Shown: piece after piece, positions 50,398 through 61,529 of the stretch
Layout of the letters: every line of letters starts with the position of its first letter
Position numbering within the stretch: the first letter of the stretch is position 1
Assembly: GCF_002878395.1 (NCBI RefSeq)
Contig: NC_061118.1
Location: forward strand, 132,239,769 to 132,303,768
DNA from: Capsicum annuum
Taxonomy: Eukaryota; Streptophyta; Magnoliopsida; Solanales; Solanaceae
Length of the DNA stretch: 64,000 nt
Direction of reading: 5' to 3'
Made by a program: the position numbers and the translations under genes
The notes under the pieces: generated by a model
What the model was told of the DNA's origin: nothing
Seen by the model: only the letters and a program-made list of their open reading frames with translations
The model's database searches: none

Positions 50398-53134
50398 TGT
50401 AACACCTCGTATTCTTGAGCTAGAACTTGAACCGTCGTTTCTACATGTGTAAACTCTAATCCCATGATTAATCTTTGAATTTATGTGTCATGATCTTTAT
50501 CCTAGTGTGTGAAGTTCTTATGAGGTGAAAATTTTTCATAGGAATCACTTAGAGCAAAGTTGAGCTAAGAGCCTTTGATTCGGCCAAATTTCGGTATTCG
50601 ATTCTACAAGGGTCAACTTTGAACGTGTATAACTTTTTATATATTTGAATTTCAAAACCCACCAAATTATAGATAATTGAATTAACTTTCTAACAATACC
50701 AATTTCTCCTTAATCCGATATCCAAGAAAAAAGTTATGATCATTTTCGTCAGAACCAGTAAGCTGCCGCGATAGCGCCGCATCGCGCCGCAGGACTAAGT
50801 TATCGTGTCTAGCTCCACGACTCGAAGTAATATTTTTCTGCATCTTTAAATGAAATCCCAAAGGGTGTTTTAGTCATTTTCCTTACCCCCAAGCATCTAA
50901 GTGATGGATTAAAAAAAATAAAAGGGCATTATTTGCTCACTTTTCATCATCAAATCCATACGTAAACCCTTCCCTTCCCAAGAACAAAAATCCAAACCCT
51001 TTTTTCTAAGAATTCAAGCTTCCAAGTTCAAGAATATTCAAGAAAACATCAAGAATAGGGTTTCTCTTTCAAGTTCATCATTCAAGTCCTAAGATTCAAG
51101 CTTTTTTCCTCAAGAATTCAAGGGTTCAAGTTCTAATTTCCAGTTTCTTCAAGAATTTGTTCAATTAAAGTATGTGGGGTGTTCATCGATGGGTCTCTTT
51201 CACCTATGGAGCCCAAAAACCTTACTTTGATTAAAAATATGAGTTTTCTCCTTTTATGAAGTTGCACATGTTCAAGATGAGTTTAAATAATGTATTTCAT
51301 TAGTAATTTGATTCAATTCATGCCCAAGGATGATTTCATGAAAATTTAGATTATCTCATGCTTCAAGTTTCAATTTTCCATGTCATATTCATGTGAATTT
51401 CATGGTAAACCCCTAATTTATGAATTTAGCCGTGTAATCATGTTGATTTCTCATGTTTAACACATTCCCATGTTCAAGTTCATGATTCTCACATGTTTGA
51501 TGAAATGTTTATGCTTTTGGGTTTTGAACTATGATCACATACTATAGTTTTTAAGCTTTATTATTATGTTTTATGGTCATTCAGTGCTGGTGGGTTATGA
51601 ACGCCCGATACCTATGTGTTTTGCATGATTTTTATTTTTCAAGTAATAAGCTAGTCAAACCATGGTTTTAATGTCATATTTAGAACACTATGATCATGTT
51701 GAGAATTATCAGTTTATATGTTTATAATTATCTCAGAATCCGTATGGACTGTTATTTCTAGAATAACATGACCTGAGCTTATCAGTTATTAGTTATCAGT
51801 GCATGTACCAGTTAGAATTTTAGTGTCTTTTTATTGGGAGTAGGATTTAGGACCGAGTGAACCAGGGATAGGGCTCACCTGCCAGTAGAGGGTGTGACCC
51901 TTAGAAGCAATTCCTGAGTTCTAGAACAACGTAGCTAGCGTAGGTTTGAGATATCTTCTTGCCAGTTAAGGGTTGACACATATCCCATGAGAGCACCTAC
52001 CAGTAGAGGGTGATTCCTTAGTCCTTCGGGACATCAGCCTTGTGGATCCACATCATCAACCATGTGTTAGTACCCATGGTACGATACTGACACCCTTCCA
52101 TCTGGAGTTATAGGTTGGACCCATATTAGCTCAGAGTAGGGTATGTCGGCTACATGATATCTCCCACAGTTTCAGTACATTACTTCAGTGTATTCCAGTT
52201 TAGGTTTGGTTGACCAAGTGTACAGATTGCCAGTTATTCAATTATACAGATTTCAATCTTTCAGATTATTGATTACCTCAAAAACAAGTTTATGCTTGGT
52301 ATTGCATTCTCAAATATTACATGTTCATGTTTTCATGCTCAGTATCCATACATGACCCCCAGTTCAATTTTACAGTCTATTCACCTTTACATGAGATTTT
52401 CATACAGTAGTTGCGTGTACCATTTCCCAACTTTAGTTCTACTTATTCTACGAAAGTAAAGATTTTTAGAAACTAAGTGTAGTGATTCACCATCTTATCA
52501 AATTATGTTTGGTACTCATGTTTTATGATACTTCAACTTTCAGTTGATTTCAGTCTCTTGGTGAATCTACTAGCACTTAGTATGCTTGTTTTAAGATTAT
52601 GTATGAAATTAGTTTTACTAATTGCATTCACCCCACTTACTCAGTACATTCCAAAGTACTGATCCATATATACGTCTATGTGCTAAATTGTCTCATAATG
52701 TAGGTACCAGTTGTAGCCTGCCTATCATAATTAGACAATTTGCAGCTTCCAGCCAACAAGCGATGAGTTCTCTTATTTTGGGGACTCCAATCAGTTGTAG
52801 TTCATGTAATTTATTTTGATTATTCATATGTATTGATTAGTGGTATTTGAAGGCATGTCCAAGCTATCTATAATCAGTATAGCAGAGGCTTCATAGATAG
52901 TTAGTTAGAGTCATTCACATAATTTAAGTTCCGCCTTCAGATTTATTGTGTTGTAAACCTTTTTAGTATCACATGTATTCCAGTTTTCTTACGATTATCT
53001 TTTTGTTCAGCAAATTTAGTTTATATAATTAATTTAATTTGGATGCTCAAGTATCATGCCAGTTCATGGTTTAACTTAGGATCACTTATGGTTGTAAGCA
53101 CTATGTTATGACTAAGGGTAGTCTCAGGTTATGA
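50398..53134 (+). repeat. Complete 5' LTR of a second TGTAACACC-family element
   Basis: Starts TGTAACACCTCGTATT and ends near GGTTATGA, directly before a primer site. Its 2.74 kb equals the corrected length of the LTR at 36,737-40,822, with shared blocks such as TGTCATGATCTTTATCCTAG. Confidence 0.88.
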
Positions 53135-53140
53135 AAAACT

Positions 53141-53153
53141 TGGTATCAGAGCC
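53141..53153 (+). promoter_or_regulatory. Primer binding site (exact iMet type)
   Basis: TGGTATCAGAGCC, seven bases after the LTR end. Confidence 0.9.
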
Positions 53154-53619
53154 CAGAGTTCAAGTGTCTTAGGGTTTCTATGAAGTGGTGTCTAGTAGAG
53201 TCTTGCAGAATGGTATGGAGATGTCTATAATTTCTTTGAGAGGATACAGGGTATTTAAGAAATATTTCTCTTCTTTCATGTCTCAGATCATGCAGTAGAA
53301 GTTTTATCTAAGGAACTTATGCAGATTTTTACATTAATCCATTTGTACCATCTTTGCCTTATTCTTAAGGTAATAAAAATAGCCAACTTAAATTCTTATA
53401 GATAGAGTTTTCTCTGATAGTCCTCACACGCAGTTATGGGATTGCATGAGGAATTAAAAGGATTCCATCAGTTTCCTTATGTTCTAAACTTTGAAAGTAT
53501 ACATTCTTACTCATGAAAATCATGCATTTAACCGAAGTTAGGTATACTTTCAGATCCCTTCTCAGAATCCTATGATAGTATATGATCTAGATTTAGAAGC
53601 ATGATCCCAGAAGTTTAGC

Positions 53620-54400
53620 AGCAGTAAAATGGGGATAGTGTTATTTGAATTTAGTAGGTTATGTATCCATGGGGCTAGTTGTATGAAACATGAATTAGTA
53701 GGCTTGAAACAGTGTCTGCAAGAATTTAAGTTATTATTTCAAAATTAAGTATGATGATGTGTGTATGATCTAGAGGTGTACCCAAAGTGATATGAGATTG
53801 TATTATTTCTAAGTTTTAACAACGTGTGTGCTTAGATAGTACTCTTAAGTTGTTAAGTATGAATGGGGCTATGTAGTATATGTCATTCTTATTAGCTAAC
53901 TTATGGGTTATAGGTTGATGATATTGGGTATGTTGGTGTAATGACAATTCTCATGGTTTAGGAAAAGATATAAGCTTAGATATGTGATATTAGTAGGCTA
54001 TGAAAGAAGTTAGTATGGTTCATTAAAGGTTTTGGGACATCCATGTTAAGTGTTAGAATCTAAGTTTGAATTGTGGAAGATTGAGCTAATAGAAAAAAGA
54101 GTTGTAGTTCTATATGGTGTGAACTCGGGTTATGGATACTCATGAAGATTTTAAGCTAGTAAGTGTTCAAGTTATTATATGATGACTATTGGGGCCATAG
54201 AAAGCTAAGAGTTGTATCTCAGGAGAAAGTACTAGCAGCGGGTTTTACACTTTCAGGTGTAGTCTTTCAGGGTAAGTTTATTATTTATGTGTATTGATAT
54301 GTGTATTAGAGTTTATTAAATGGGTCCACTGACTTAGAATGATGGCCTAAAACTAAGGTGAAGATGATAGAACAAGTAACCAAGTCAGGCTTTCAGACAT
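53620..54400 (+). repeat. Second copy of the 3' internal module
   Basis: Diverged direct copy of 41,880-42,600; contains GAATTAGTAGGCTTGAAACA. It lies just before LTR-derived sequence, supporting a position next to the 3' LTR in the parent element. Confidence 0.6.
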
Positions 54401-54659
54401 CAGTTAGACAGACAGTCAGACATTTCAGTGTTTTCAAATAGACAGCTGATTTTTAGTATTCTATCAGATATTTTAGACATGTCTTGATTCGTATTTCATT
54501 ATCCAGTTTTACAGTATCTTATCATCTTACCTTCCGCACATGTATTATTTTACTATTTATTCAGTGATCATAATAGGTACCAACTCATGGGTTAGCTTAT
54601 GGTCACTTATGGTCGTAAGCATAATTGTCACGACCAGAGGGTAGCCTTGGGTCATGACA
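54400..54659 (+). repeat. LTR 3' remnant in the middle of the array
   Basis: Contains the GGTTAGCTTATGGTCACTTA and GGTCGTAAGCA landmarks of the LTR end and finishes GGGTCATGACA. The first approximately 2.5 kb of the LTR is missing. Confidence 0.72.
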
Positions 54660-54664
54660 AAACT

Positions 54665-54677
54665 TAGTTTCAGAGCC
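54665..54677 (+). promoter_or_regulatory. Degenerate primer binding site
   Basis: TAGTTTCAGAGCC; two changes from TGGTATCAGAGCC; six bases after the LTR remnant. Confidence 0.7.
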
Positions 54678-54880
54678 TAAGGTTTTAAGTGTCCTAGGAA
54701 GTCTGAAAATAGCATTGAGTACAGTCTTGTACATGGGTATGAAGCACTCCACACTTATGGACAAGAGGCTATGAAACTTTTTAGGAAAGTTTCCCTTCTT
54801 TCAGTGTTCATGTCATGTGAAAGAGCATGACCTTTATTTAAACTCTCTTTCTAACTCATTCTTTGTTCCGTTTACAGATA

Positions 54881-56080
54881 ATGCCTCCTAGAAAAAAATA
54901 ATAAAAGAAGAAATAGGGATCAGCCCACATCACCTCCTATTCAGGAAGACCTCCTGAACGACCATATTTCTCACTTTGAGTTCAGGGCCACTTTTACGAC
55001 CTTATCCCATTCTGTAACTGCTCAGAACAACCAACAAGCTATTTGCCCATCCAACCCAGTGGCAACTACTGTTGCAGTTAGGATTTAAGATTTCACTTAG
55101 ATGGATCCCCCTCTATTTTTAGGATCCAAGTTTGAGGAGGATCCGTAGGAGTTTCTGGATATGGTGCATAAGGTGACTAATATAATGGGCATCAGTTCAT
55201 GTGAGAGTGAAGAGTTGGTTGCATATCAGTTGCAGGATGTAGCTGACACATGGTTTAGTAGTGGAAAGAGGACCAAGGTGTTGATGCAGGGTCAATAGAG
55301 TGGGAAGAGTTTGCCTCAACCTTCTTAGACTGGTTCATTCCCCTAGAGTTGAGGAAAGCTAAGGTTTAGGATTTTAGTAATTTAAACCAGAGTAATATGA
55401 GCATGAAGGAGTACTCGCTTAAGTTCACTTAGATGGCAAGGTATGCTCCTACTATAGTGGCAGATAATAGGTCTAGAATGAGTAAGTTTGTGTTTGGTGT
55501 ATCTGATAGTATGGTCAAGGAGTATATGACCGCCATGTTAATTAAGGATATGGACCTATCTAGACTCATGGTTCATGCTCAGCAGATCAAGGAGGAGAAC
55601 CATATGGAGAGAGAGAGAAAGAGAATAAGAGGGACAGAGTAGGTAGTTTACACTTTTATCAGCCAATGAAGGTTGTAACCGTTCTCAGTTCCATTAGAAA
55701 TTTCCATCCGTAGCTCTATCTTCAGCTAGTGCGCCAGTGCCTAAGTTCAGCCAGGACAGTCAGAATAGGGCGCCAGGCTCTAAGTCCCAGGGTAATATGA
55801 ATAGTGGTCGTACCAATCCGCTCTGCATAAAATATGGTAAGAATCATCCGGATGAATGCAGGGCGGGTAGTGACGTGTGTTTTAGATGTGGCAAGCCAGG
55901 ACACAGGACTAGGAAGTGCCCGATAGAGATGTGGAAGAGAATAAATGATCGCCAGCAGGGCAAGAGTACTTCTTCAGCAGCACCAGTGGGTCACCCAACT
56001 CAGCAGGGTGCTACTTCCAGTGCCACCAGTGGGCAGCATCAGAACAGGTTGTATGCACTCCAGACTGGTAGACTTGGGAC
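54881..56080 (+). pseudogene. gag of the array element, with many stops
   Basis: Begins MPPRKK and meets two stop codons immediately (54,899-54,904). The core includes EWEEFASTFLDWFIPLELRKAK and LMVHAQQIKEEN (55,290-55,610); the first of these is split by only minor changes. The zinc knuckle CFRCGKPGHRTRKC (about 55,880-55,920) is intact, unlike the copy at 41.4 kb. Stops and frameshifts occur throughout. Confidence 0.85.
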
Positions 56081-56099
56081 GATCAGGAATATTCTTCTG

Positions 56100-56758
56100 A
56101 TGTGGTTACGAGTACATTACAGGTTTTCCATCTTTATGTTTATGCATTGTTAGATCCCGGAGCTTCACTTTCTTTTGTGACTCCTTAGATAGCTAACTAT
56201 TTCGGTGTCAGTCCCAAAATATTAGCAGAGCCTTTCTCAGTGTCTACCCTAGTGGTTAAATCTATTATAGCTAGACGAGTATACAAAAATTGCCCGGTCA
56301 CAATATCTCAGAAAATTACCTCAGTTGAACTTGTAGAGTTAGAGATGACTGATTTTGATATCATTCTCGGCATGGATTGGCTCCACTCATTCTATGCCTT
56401 ATTTGATTGTAGAAATAGAGTCGTTCAGCTTCAGTTTCCCAATAAACCAATCATTGAATGGAGGGGTAGTACTTCAGTACTTAAGGATCAGATTGTTTCA
56501 TATCTTAAAGCAAGAAAGATGATATCTAAGGGGTGTATTTACCATCTTGTCCGAGTTAAGGAATTAACTACTGAGACTCCGAGTCTTGAGTCAGTTCCTA
56601 TAATAAATAAATTTTCAAATTTGTTCCCTAAAGATCTTCTCGGAGTCCCTCCCGAGAGGGAAATTGACTTCAGAATAGATCTCCATCCAGATACCCAACC
56701 CATCTCTATTTCACCATACAGAATGGCTCCAGCTGAGCTTAAGAAGTTTAAGGAATAG
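56100..56758 (+). pseudogene. Protease and linker of the array element
   Basis: ALLDPGASLSFVTP (about 56,140-56,185) keeps the full D-P-G-A active-site pattern; a TAG follows at once. Then a long open frame (56,240-56,758) holds [27 protein letters not shown], the [19 protein letters not shown] approach to RT, and a terminal TAG at 56,756-56,758. Confidence 0.85.
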
Positions 56759-57400
56759 TTAAGAGATCTCTTAGATAAGGTTTTCATCAGGCCCAATGTT
56801 TCTCCATGGGGTGCTCCAGTCTTGTTCGTGCGTAAGAAAGACGGTTCTCTTAGAATATACATCGATTACCATTAGTTGAATAAAGTCACAATCAAGAATA
56901 AGTATCCACTGCCCAGAATTGAAGACTTGTTCGACCAAATGTAGGGTGTCAGTTATTTCTATAAGATAGACCTCAGATACGGCTACCATCGACTCAGATT
57001 CAGAGAATGTGTCATTCAGAAGATAACTTTCAGAACTCAGTATGGTCACTTCAAATTCAGGGTTATGTCCTTCAAACTAACAAATGCCCTGCAACTTTCC
57101 TGGACTTGATGAACAGGGTGTTCAAGCAGTACTTGGACATATTCATCATACTCTTCATTGATGATATCCTTATTTATTCCCGTAGTGAGAATAATCATGC
57201 AGACCATCTGAGAATGGTGTTGCAGACCCTTAAAGCTCATCAGTTGTTTGCTAAATTCAGTAAGTGCGAATTTTGGCTAAGATCAGTAGTTTTGTTTGTT
57301 CATATTGTCCCCAGTAATGGCATTAGAGTTGACCCTCAAAAGACAAAAGTAGTGAAAAACTGGCCCAGACCTATCTCTCCATAAATATCAGGAGTTTCTT
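56759..57400 (+). pseudogene. Reverse transcriptase of the array element
   Basis: [27 protein letters not shown], and the catalytic FIDDILIYS (about 57,155-57,180) followed by [13 protein letters not shown] are recognisable. Stops near 56,873 and 56,943, and a frameshift near 57,095, inactivate it. Confidence 0.87.
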
Positions 57401-58072
57401 AGGTTTGGCTGGATATTATCAATGATTTGTTAAAGTGTTTTCTTCTATTGCATCCCCATGTCTCGATTGACTCAGAAGAAAGTCAAATTTCAGTGGTCAT
57501 ATTCCTGCGAGAAGAGTTTTCAGGAGTTGAAGACTTGACTCACTTCCGCCCCAGTCTTAACTTTGTCAGATGGGTTAGATGGATTTATAGTTTATTGTGA
57601 TGCTTCCAGAATTGGTCTAGGTTGTGTTTTGATGCAGAGGGGCAAGGTCATAGCCTACGCCTCTAGACAGCTTAAACCCTATTAAAAGAATTATCCAACC
57701 CATGATCTTGAGTTGGCAGTTGTGTCTATGCCTTTAAAATTTAGAGGCACTATCTTTATGGGGTTCATGTTGATGTTCACTGACTATAAGAGTTTGCAGT
57801 ACATATTTACGCAGAAAAATCTGAATCTTTATCAGAGAAGGTGGCTTGAGTTGTTAAAAGATTATGATATGAGTATGTTGTATAATCCAGGCAAGGCCAA
57901 TATGGTAGAAAATTCCATTAGTAGATTGTCTATGGGTAGTGTTGATCATGTAGAGAATGATAAGAAGAAGTTAGTTTATGAGGTTCATCATCTTGCTAGA
58001 TTAGGTATTTAGTTGGTTGATTTGGCTGAAGATAGTATATGGGTTCATAATGGTTCAGAATCTTCATTAGTA
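57401..58072 (+). pseudogene. RNase H of the array element, truncated
   Basis: FVYCDAS-like sequence near 57,590 and an intact stretch at 57,713-58,012 including FTDYKSLQYIFTQKNLNL, RRWLELLKDYDMSMLYNPGK and ENSISRLSMGS. The Ala-Asp of the usual ADALSR motif is changed. The frame stops at 58,012-58,014 and similarity ends near 58,070, before integrase. Confidence 0.83.
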
Positions 58073-58232
58073 TAAGCTTCATTGTTCCCTGAGATTGGCT
58101 TTGGGCCTTTCCTGTGCAGCTTAGGTGGAAGGAGAAGAAGGCCTCCTTCCGGGGGAGGGGGGCCGACCCATCAGTGAGATACCACTCTGGAAGGGCTAGA
58201 ACTCTAACCTTGTGTCAGGACCTACGGGCCAA
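58073..58232 (+). other. Nuclear plastid DNA: fragment of plastid 23S rRNA (domain V)
   Basis: About 160 bp reading AAGCTTCATTGTTCCCTGAG at the start, then GGCTTTGGGCCTTTCCTG, CAGCTTAGGTGGAAGG, AAGAAGGCCTCCTTCC, ATCAGTGAGATACCACTCTG and TTGTGTCAGGACCTACGGGC. In my recollection this is the plastid 23S rRNA segment just after GACCCTATGAAGC, with a few substitutions and a small rearrangement in the G-run near 58,151-58,168. Its GC content contrasts with the flanks. It is a NUPT scrap, not an rRNA gene. An open frame across it (from 58,114) is accidental. Confidence 0.85.
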
Positions 58233-58930
58233 AAAAGACAAAGACAAGATAATTTTTTGTGACCATTGTTCAACTATGACAGAGGCTTTCAAGACACTAA
58301 ACCGCGCAAATGAAAACCTTAACCAAGAAAAAGAGAGTCCTATACAAGAAAAAGAAAAGATGCTAGAACATATGAGAATCTTACAAGACAAAATTAAATT
58401 TCTTCATTTTGAATTATCCCAATAGACTCATGAAACCCAAAAAATTATTTCAAAGAGTTCTCTATCTCATTCAAAAATGGAAAAGAAAGGTGTGCATTCC
58501 TAACGAATGCAAAAAGATCCACTGTATCGAATAGAGATACAACTAGTCCAGTTTAAATAGTAACTGGTAAAGACATATCAAATTCGTTAATGGCTGGCAC
58601 TTTGTTAAAAAGTGTATGAATTCTCCCAGATAATTTTTAGACACAGGAAGAAAATATATCCAAGCCAAAAAAATAAAAGGTTTTTATTTAAGGAAAAAGA
58701 AAAATGATTTAAAAAAATGCAACAGATGATAGCAGAAACAGTTAGAAGCCTTTAAATGAAAAACAAAATAAGTGATCTTGGAAAATTCAGAACCGGAGCC
58801 AAGACCCAGGATGATAGATTAGAAAATGAGGAATATGACCTTGAAATGGATCAATTCGTCCAAGACCCAAATGAAGATGACAACTCAGGAATGAGTTTTG
58901 ACTCAGTAGCATTACACAATTTAAATACTT
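58233..58930 (+). pseudogene. Coiled-coil and acidic-tail coding remnant, possibly from an endogenous pararetrovirus
   Basis: After the plastid scrap a Lys/Glu-rich frame with heptad-spaced Leu/Ile/Met runs to 58,425 and stops. Several broken frames follow. A last stretch rich in Asp/Glu ends at TGA/TAA codons near 58,930, just before a promoter-like region. A coiled-coil protein and a terminal acidic frame next to a strong TATA promoter suit the end of a plant pararetrovirus genome (Caulimoviridae), old copies of which are common in Solanaceae. I see no RT, coat or movement domain to prove it. Numerous stops and frameshifts make it non-functional. An LTR-element origin is the main alternative. 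Confidence 0.35.
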
Positions 58931-58940
58931 GAGATAATTT

Positions 58941-59200
58941 TACGTAATCAATGACGCAAGATGAAAGAAGACAAGAAAAATGGTGTAAGCAGTGACGTAA
59001 TAAAATGGATGATTGGTATAAAGTGGACAACAAATGGATGGTAGATAAATAAAATCTTTTAAATCCATGTGATGATGGGGCCCACAAGTGTACTCGAGAG
59101 GCTAAAAGATTCTTCAAGCAATTTGAAATCTGATTTTGAAGTTCGCTGAATGCCTATAAATACCCAAGCTCTCAGACAGAGCGAAAAGAAGTTAGAGTGT
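58941..59200 (+). promoter_or_regulatory. Promoter-like region with TGACG motifs and TATA box
   Basis: TGACGCAAG (58,952) and TGACGTAA (58,993) are as-1-type TGACG elements. TATAAATA lies at 59,155-59,162, followed by CAAGCTCTCAGACAGAG, a plausible start region. Paired TGACG motifs upstream of a TATA box are characteristic of caulimovirus full-length-transcript promoters, though there they lie closer to the TATA box than the 160-200 bp seen here. Function is untested. Confidence 0.45.
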
Positions 59201-59700
59201 AAGCATATAGTGTGAGCATATGTGTTCTTATTTTTGAAGTTTGTTCTTGTTTTCTCAGTTAAAAAAATGTGAGTAATAGTGTATATAAATTTTTAAATTT
59301 CTACCAATAGCTAATAGATTTCAGGGGAACTCCCGAAAGGAAAACCTCTATTCGTCCTAAGTCATGTAAGTAGTTATAAAGATCTTTGTACTTTCTCCCT
59401 AATATGTAAATATATATATGCTTGTGATATGTATTGTTGATATGATCATTGTATGTTGTTTTATCTCTTTACCCCTAGTATATGGTTAGTCTCTCAGTGT
59501 TTAGCAATAACGATAGATTAATCTGTAAATTTCTAGGGAATTAAAAATGTCCTAAGAGATTAGAAAGGACTTTGGTGTTGTCCCAGGTGTGATTAAAGAA
59601 GGATTTGATAAATATACAAACTGAAGAGAAATAGATTAATGGGGTATTAAATTAAAAAAAATATCATATTTACGACGTCTTTTAATATTACTTTTGCAGC
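59201..59700. other. AT-rich sequence downstream of the promoter-like region
   Basis: Short broken frames only. No iMet-type primer site (TGGTATCAGAGC) is present, which weakens the pararetrovirus reading. Confidence 0.4.
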
Positions 59701-59703
59701 CCC

Positions 59704-59706
<3 letters not shown>

Positions 59707-59746
<40 letters not shown>
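59707..59746. repeat. (TA)n microsatellite
   Basis: About 20 uninterrupted TA units. Confidence 0.9.
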
Positions 59747-59750
<4 letters not shown>

Positions 59751-59805
59751 TGAGAATTATTACCATTATATATAAGAGAGAATACCAATATTTATTAGTC
59801 CTCCC

Positions 59806-60179
59806 AAGGCTATTATAGTAATTTTAATTAATTTCTAATTCTCTAAAATTGTGACACTTTGGATGAAAAAGATGAAGTTATTTTATCTTCTTTTTTGCTA
59901 TATGGACATTTTCACTTGGTGCATATGTCATGAAATGGGAAACTATTATTTAGTTTTTTCTTGTAATCACTATTGTTTAACTATTTTTTTACAAGGCTAT
60001 TATAGTAATTTTAATTAATTTCTAAGCCTCTAAAATTGTGATACTTTGGATGATAAATATGAAGTTATTTTATCCTTTTTCTTTCCATATGGACATTTGC
60101 ACTTGGTGCATATGTCATGAAATGAGAAACTATTATTTAGTTTTTTCTGTAATTTCTATTGTTTAACTATTTTATTTTA
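59806..60179. repeat. Tandem duplication, 187-bp unit
   Basis: AAGGCTATTATAGTAATTTT starts at 59,806 and 59,993. Both copies include CACTTGGTGCATATGTCATG and end in TTGTTTAACTATTTT. Confidence 0.88.
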
Positions 60180-61500
60180 AGAAAAACAATTAGAAGTAGA
60201 GGAAGGAGAATTGAGGAGGAGATTACAAAGTAGAAAATCAAACATCTACCAATAAAGTAAATAATTCAGATTCTCAATTAATTGAACTATTCAAATTTTC
60301 ATGTTGTTTAATTATTCGGTAAATCACTCTTAGAAACTTTCGTTATATTATTTTGCTTCTTATAATTACATATTATTTAATTAGGTCAATTAGAAAATAT
60401 AAACGTCACATATTTAATATTTCATTTTTTACTTTTACTTCATGCTTTATGAATTACCTTTCAATGACATTATTTATACAAGATTTTGATTGTCCAGCAA
60501 CAAGATCCAAAAACTTTAATTGTGAGTAATTTTTGTTATTTTTCAATCAAAATTGATTATTTAATTAACGTTAAAAATATTAAAATAGTCGAAACAAAAT
60601 TAATATTTCATATGAGCTTTTATTTAACGTAGTTTAAAACTGAAAAATATATTATGATTGTGGAGAACTTTCTTCTATTGCATGAACAATTCATCACCTT
60701 TTTCCTTCTTTCTTAGTATTTATATTTAATAATTTTATTTTTTCTATGAAATAAGTTTGTAAAAATACCTTGAAAATGAAGAAGAGGTAAAAAGGGGGTT
60801 AAGATTAGTGATTGTATGGGGTTATATTTTATTGTCGAATTGATTATGGTTCTCATGTATATCCTAATTATTTTTTATGATATCAATAGAATTTTTTTGT
60901 AGACAATTTTATTCATTGCTATTAAAATATCTGACATATTTAATATATTAAAAATTGAAATTATTGATAAAGTTAAAAATTAAGGCAGTGATACGAATAA
61001 AGATCAAATTATTTTTAAAATCTCTTTCTTTGATTAATTGAGAATTAATATTGTTTAGAATAAATTGTATATAAAAAACTAATTGATTCTCGATGTTCAT
61101 TTTGATAATTTTTTTAATTTAATATAAAATTAAGCTTAAAGCAGAATATTTAACTAAAACCTGAATATTTAACTAACATAAATTCTTGCCTAATGATATT
61201 ATAAATAAAATTAGATATTTTCCACCAAAGACAAAAAGACTTGAGGAAAATAATTGATTCTTTTGATGACTTTCCTCTTCATCTTCCTGGTTATAGAGAA
61301 GAACTTGAACTGAAAATGTTAGAAAGGAAACAAAAGGTATCAAAATTTCTAACTACATATATTTATTACATAAAATACCAATTCCTTTGAGTTTGGGCCG
61401 GGCCTTATAAAACTAGTGTTGTACATATTTGAAGACTTGAGAAATACTTGAAAAGAAAAGAAAAAAAGCAAGCTCCCTCATATTCCCTACACTAGATGCC
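60180..61500. other. AT-rich intergenic DNA
   Basis: No gene or recognisable repeat domain. A GGGCCCG-TTCCA-CGGGCCC hairpin sits just beyond its right end, at about 61,504-61,522. Confidence 0.5.
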
Positions 61501-61529
61501 GAGGGCCCGTTCCACGGGCCCAATATATG

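Larger units (their letters stand above)
50398..58072 (+). mobile_element. LTR-internal-LTR-internal Ty3/gypsy array, truncated at its right end
   Basis: Order: full LTR (50,398-53,134), primer site, short leader, the non-coding 3' module (53,620-54,400), an LTR tail (about 54,400-54,659), a second primer-like site, leader, gag, protease, RT and RNase H (to about 58,070). Integrase and the final LTR are absent; plastid-derived DNA follows abruptly. The arrangement suggests recombination between two copies that share the middle LTR. Confidence 0.78.

Noticed and set aside
58114..58425. 103-codon open frame beginning inside the plastid-like segment
   Set aside because: Its first third is plastid 23S rRNA sequence read through by chance; only the part after 58,233 has coding-like composition.
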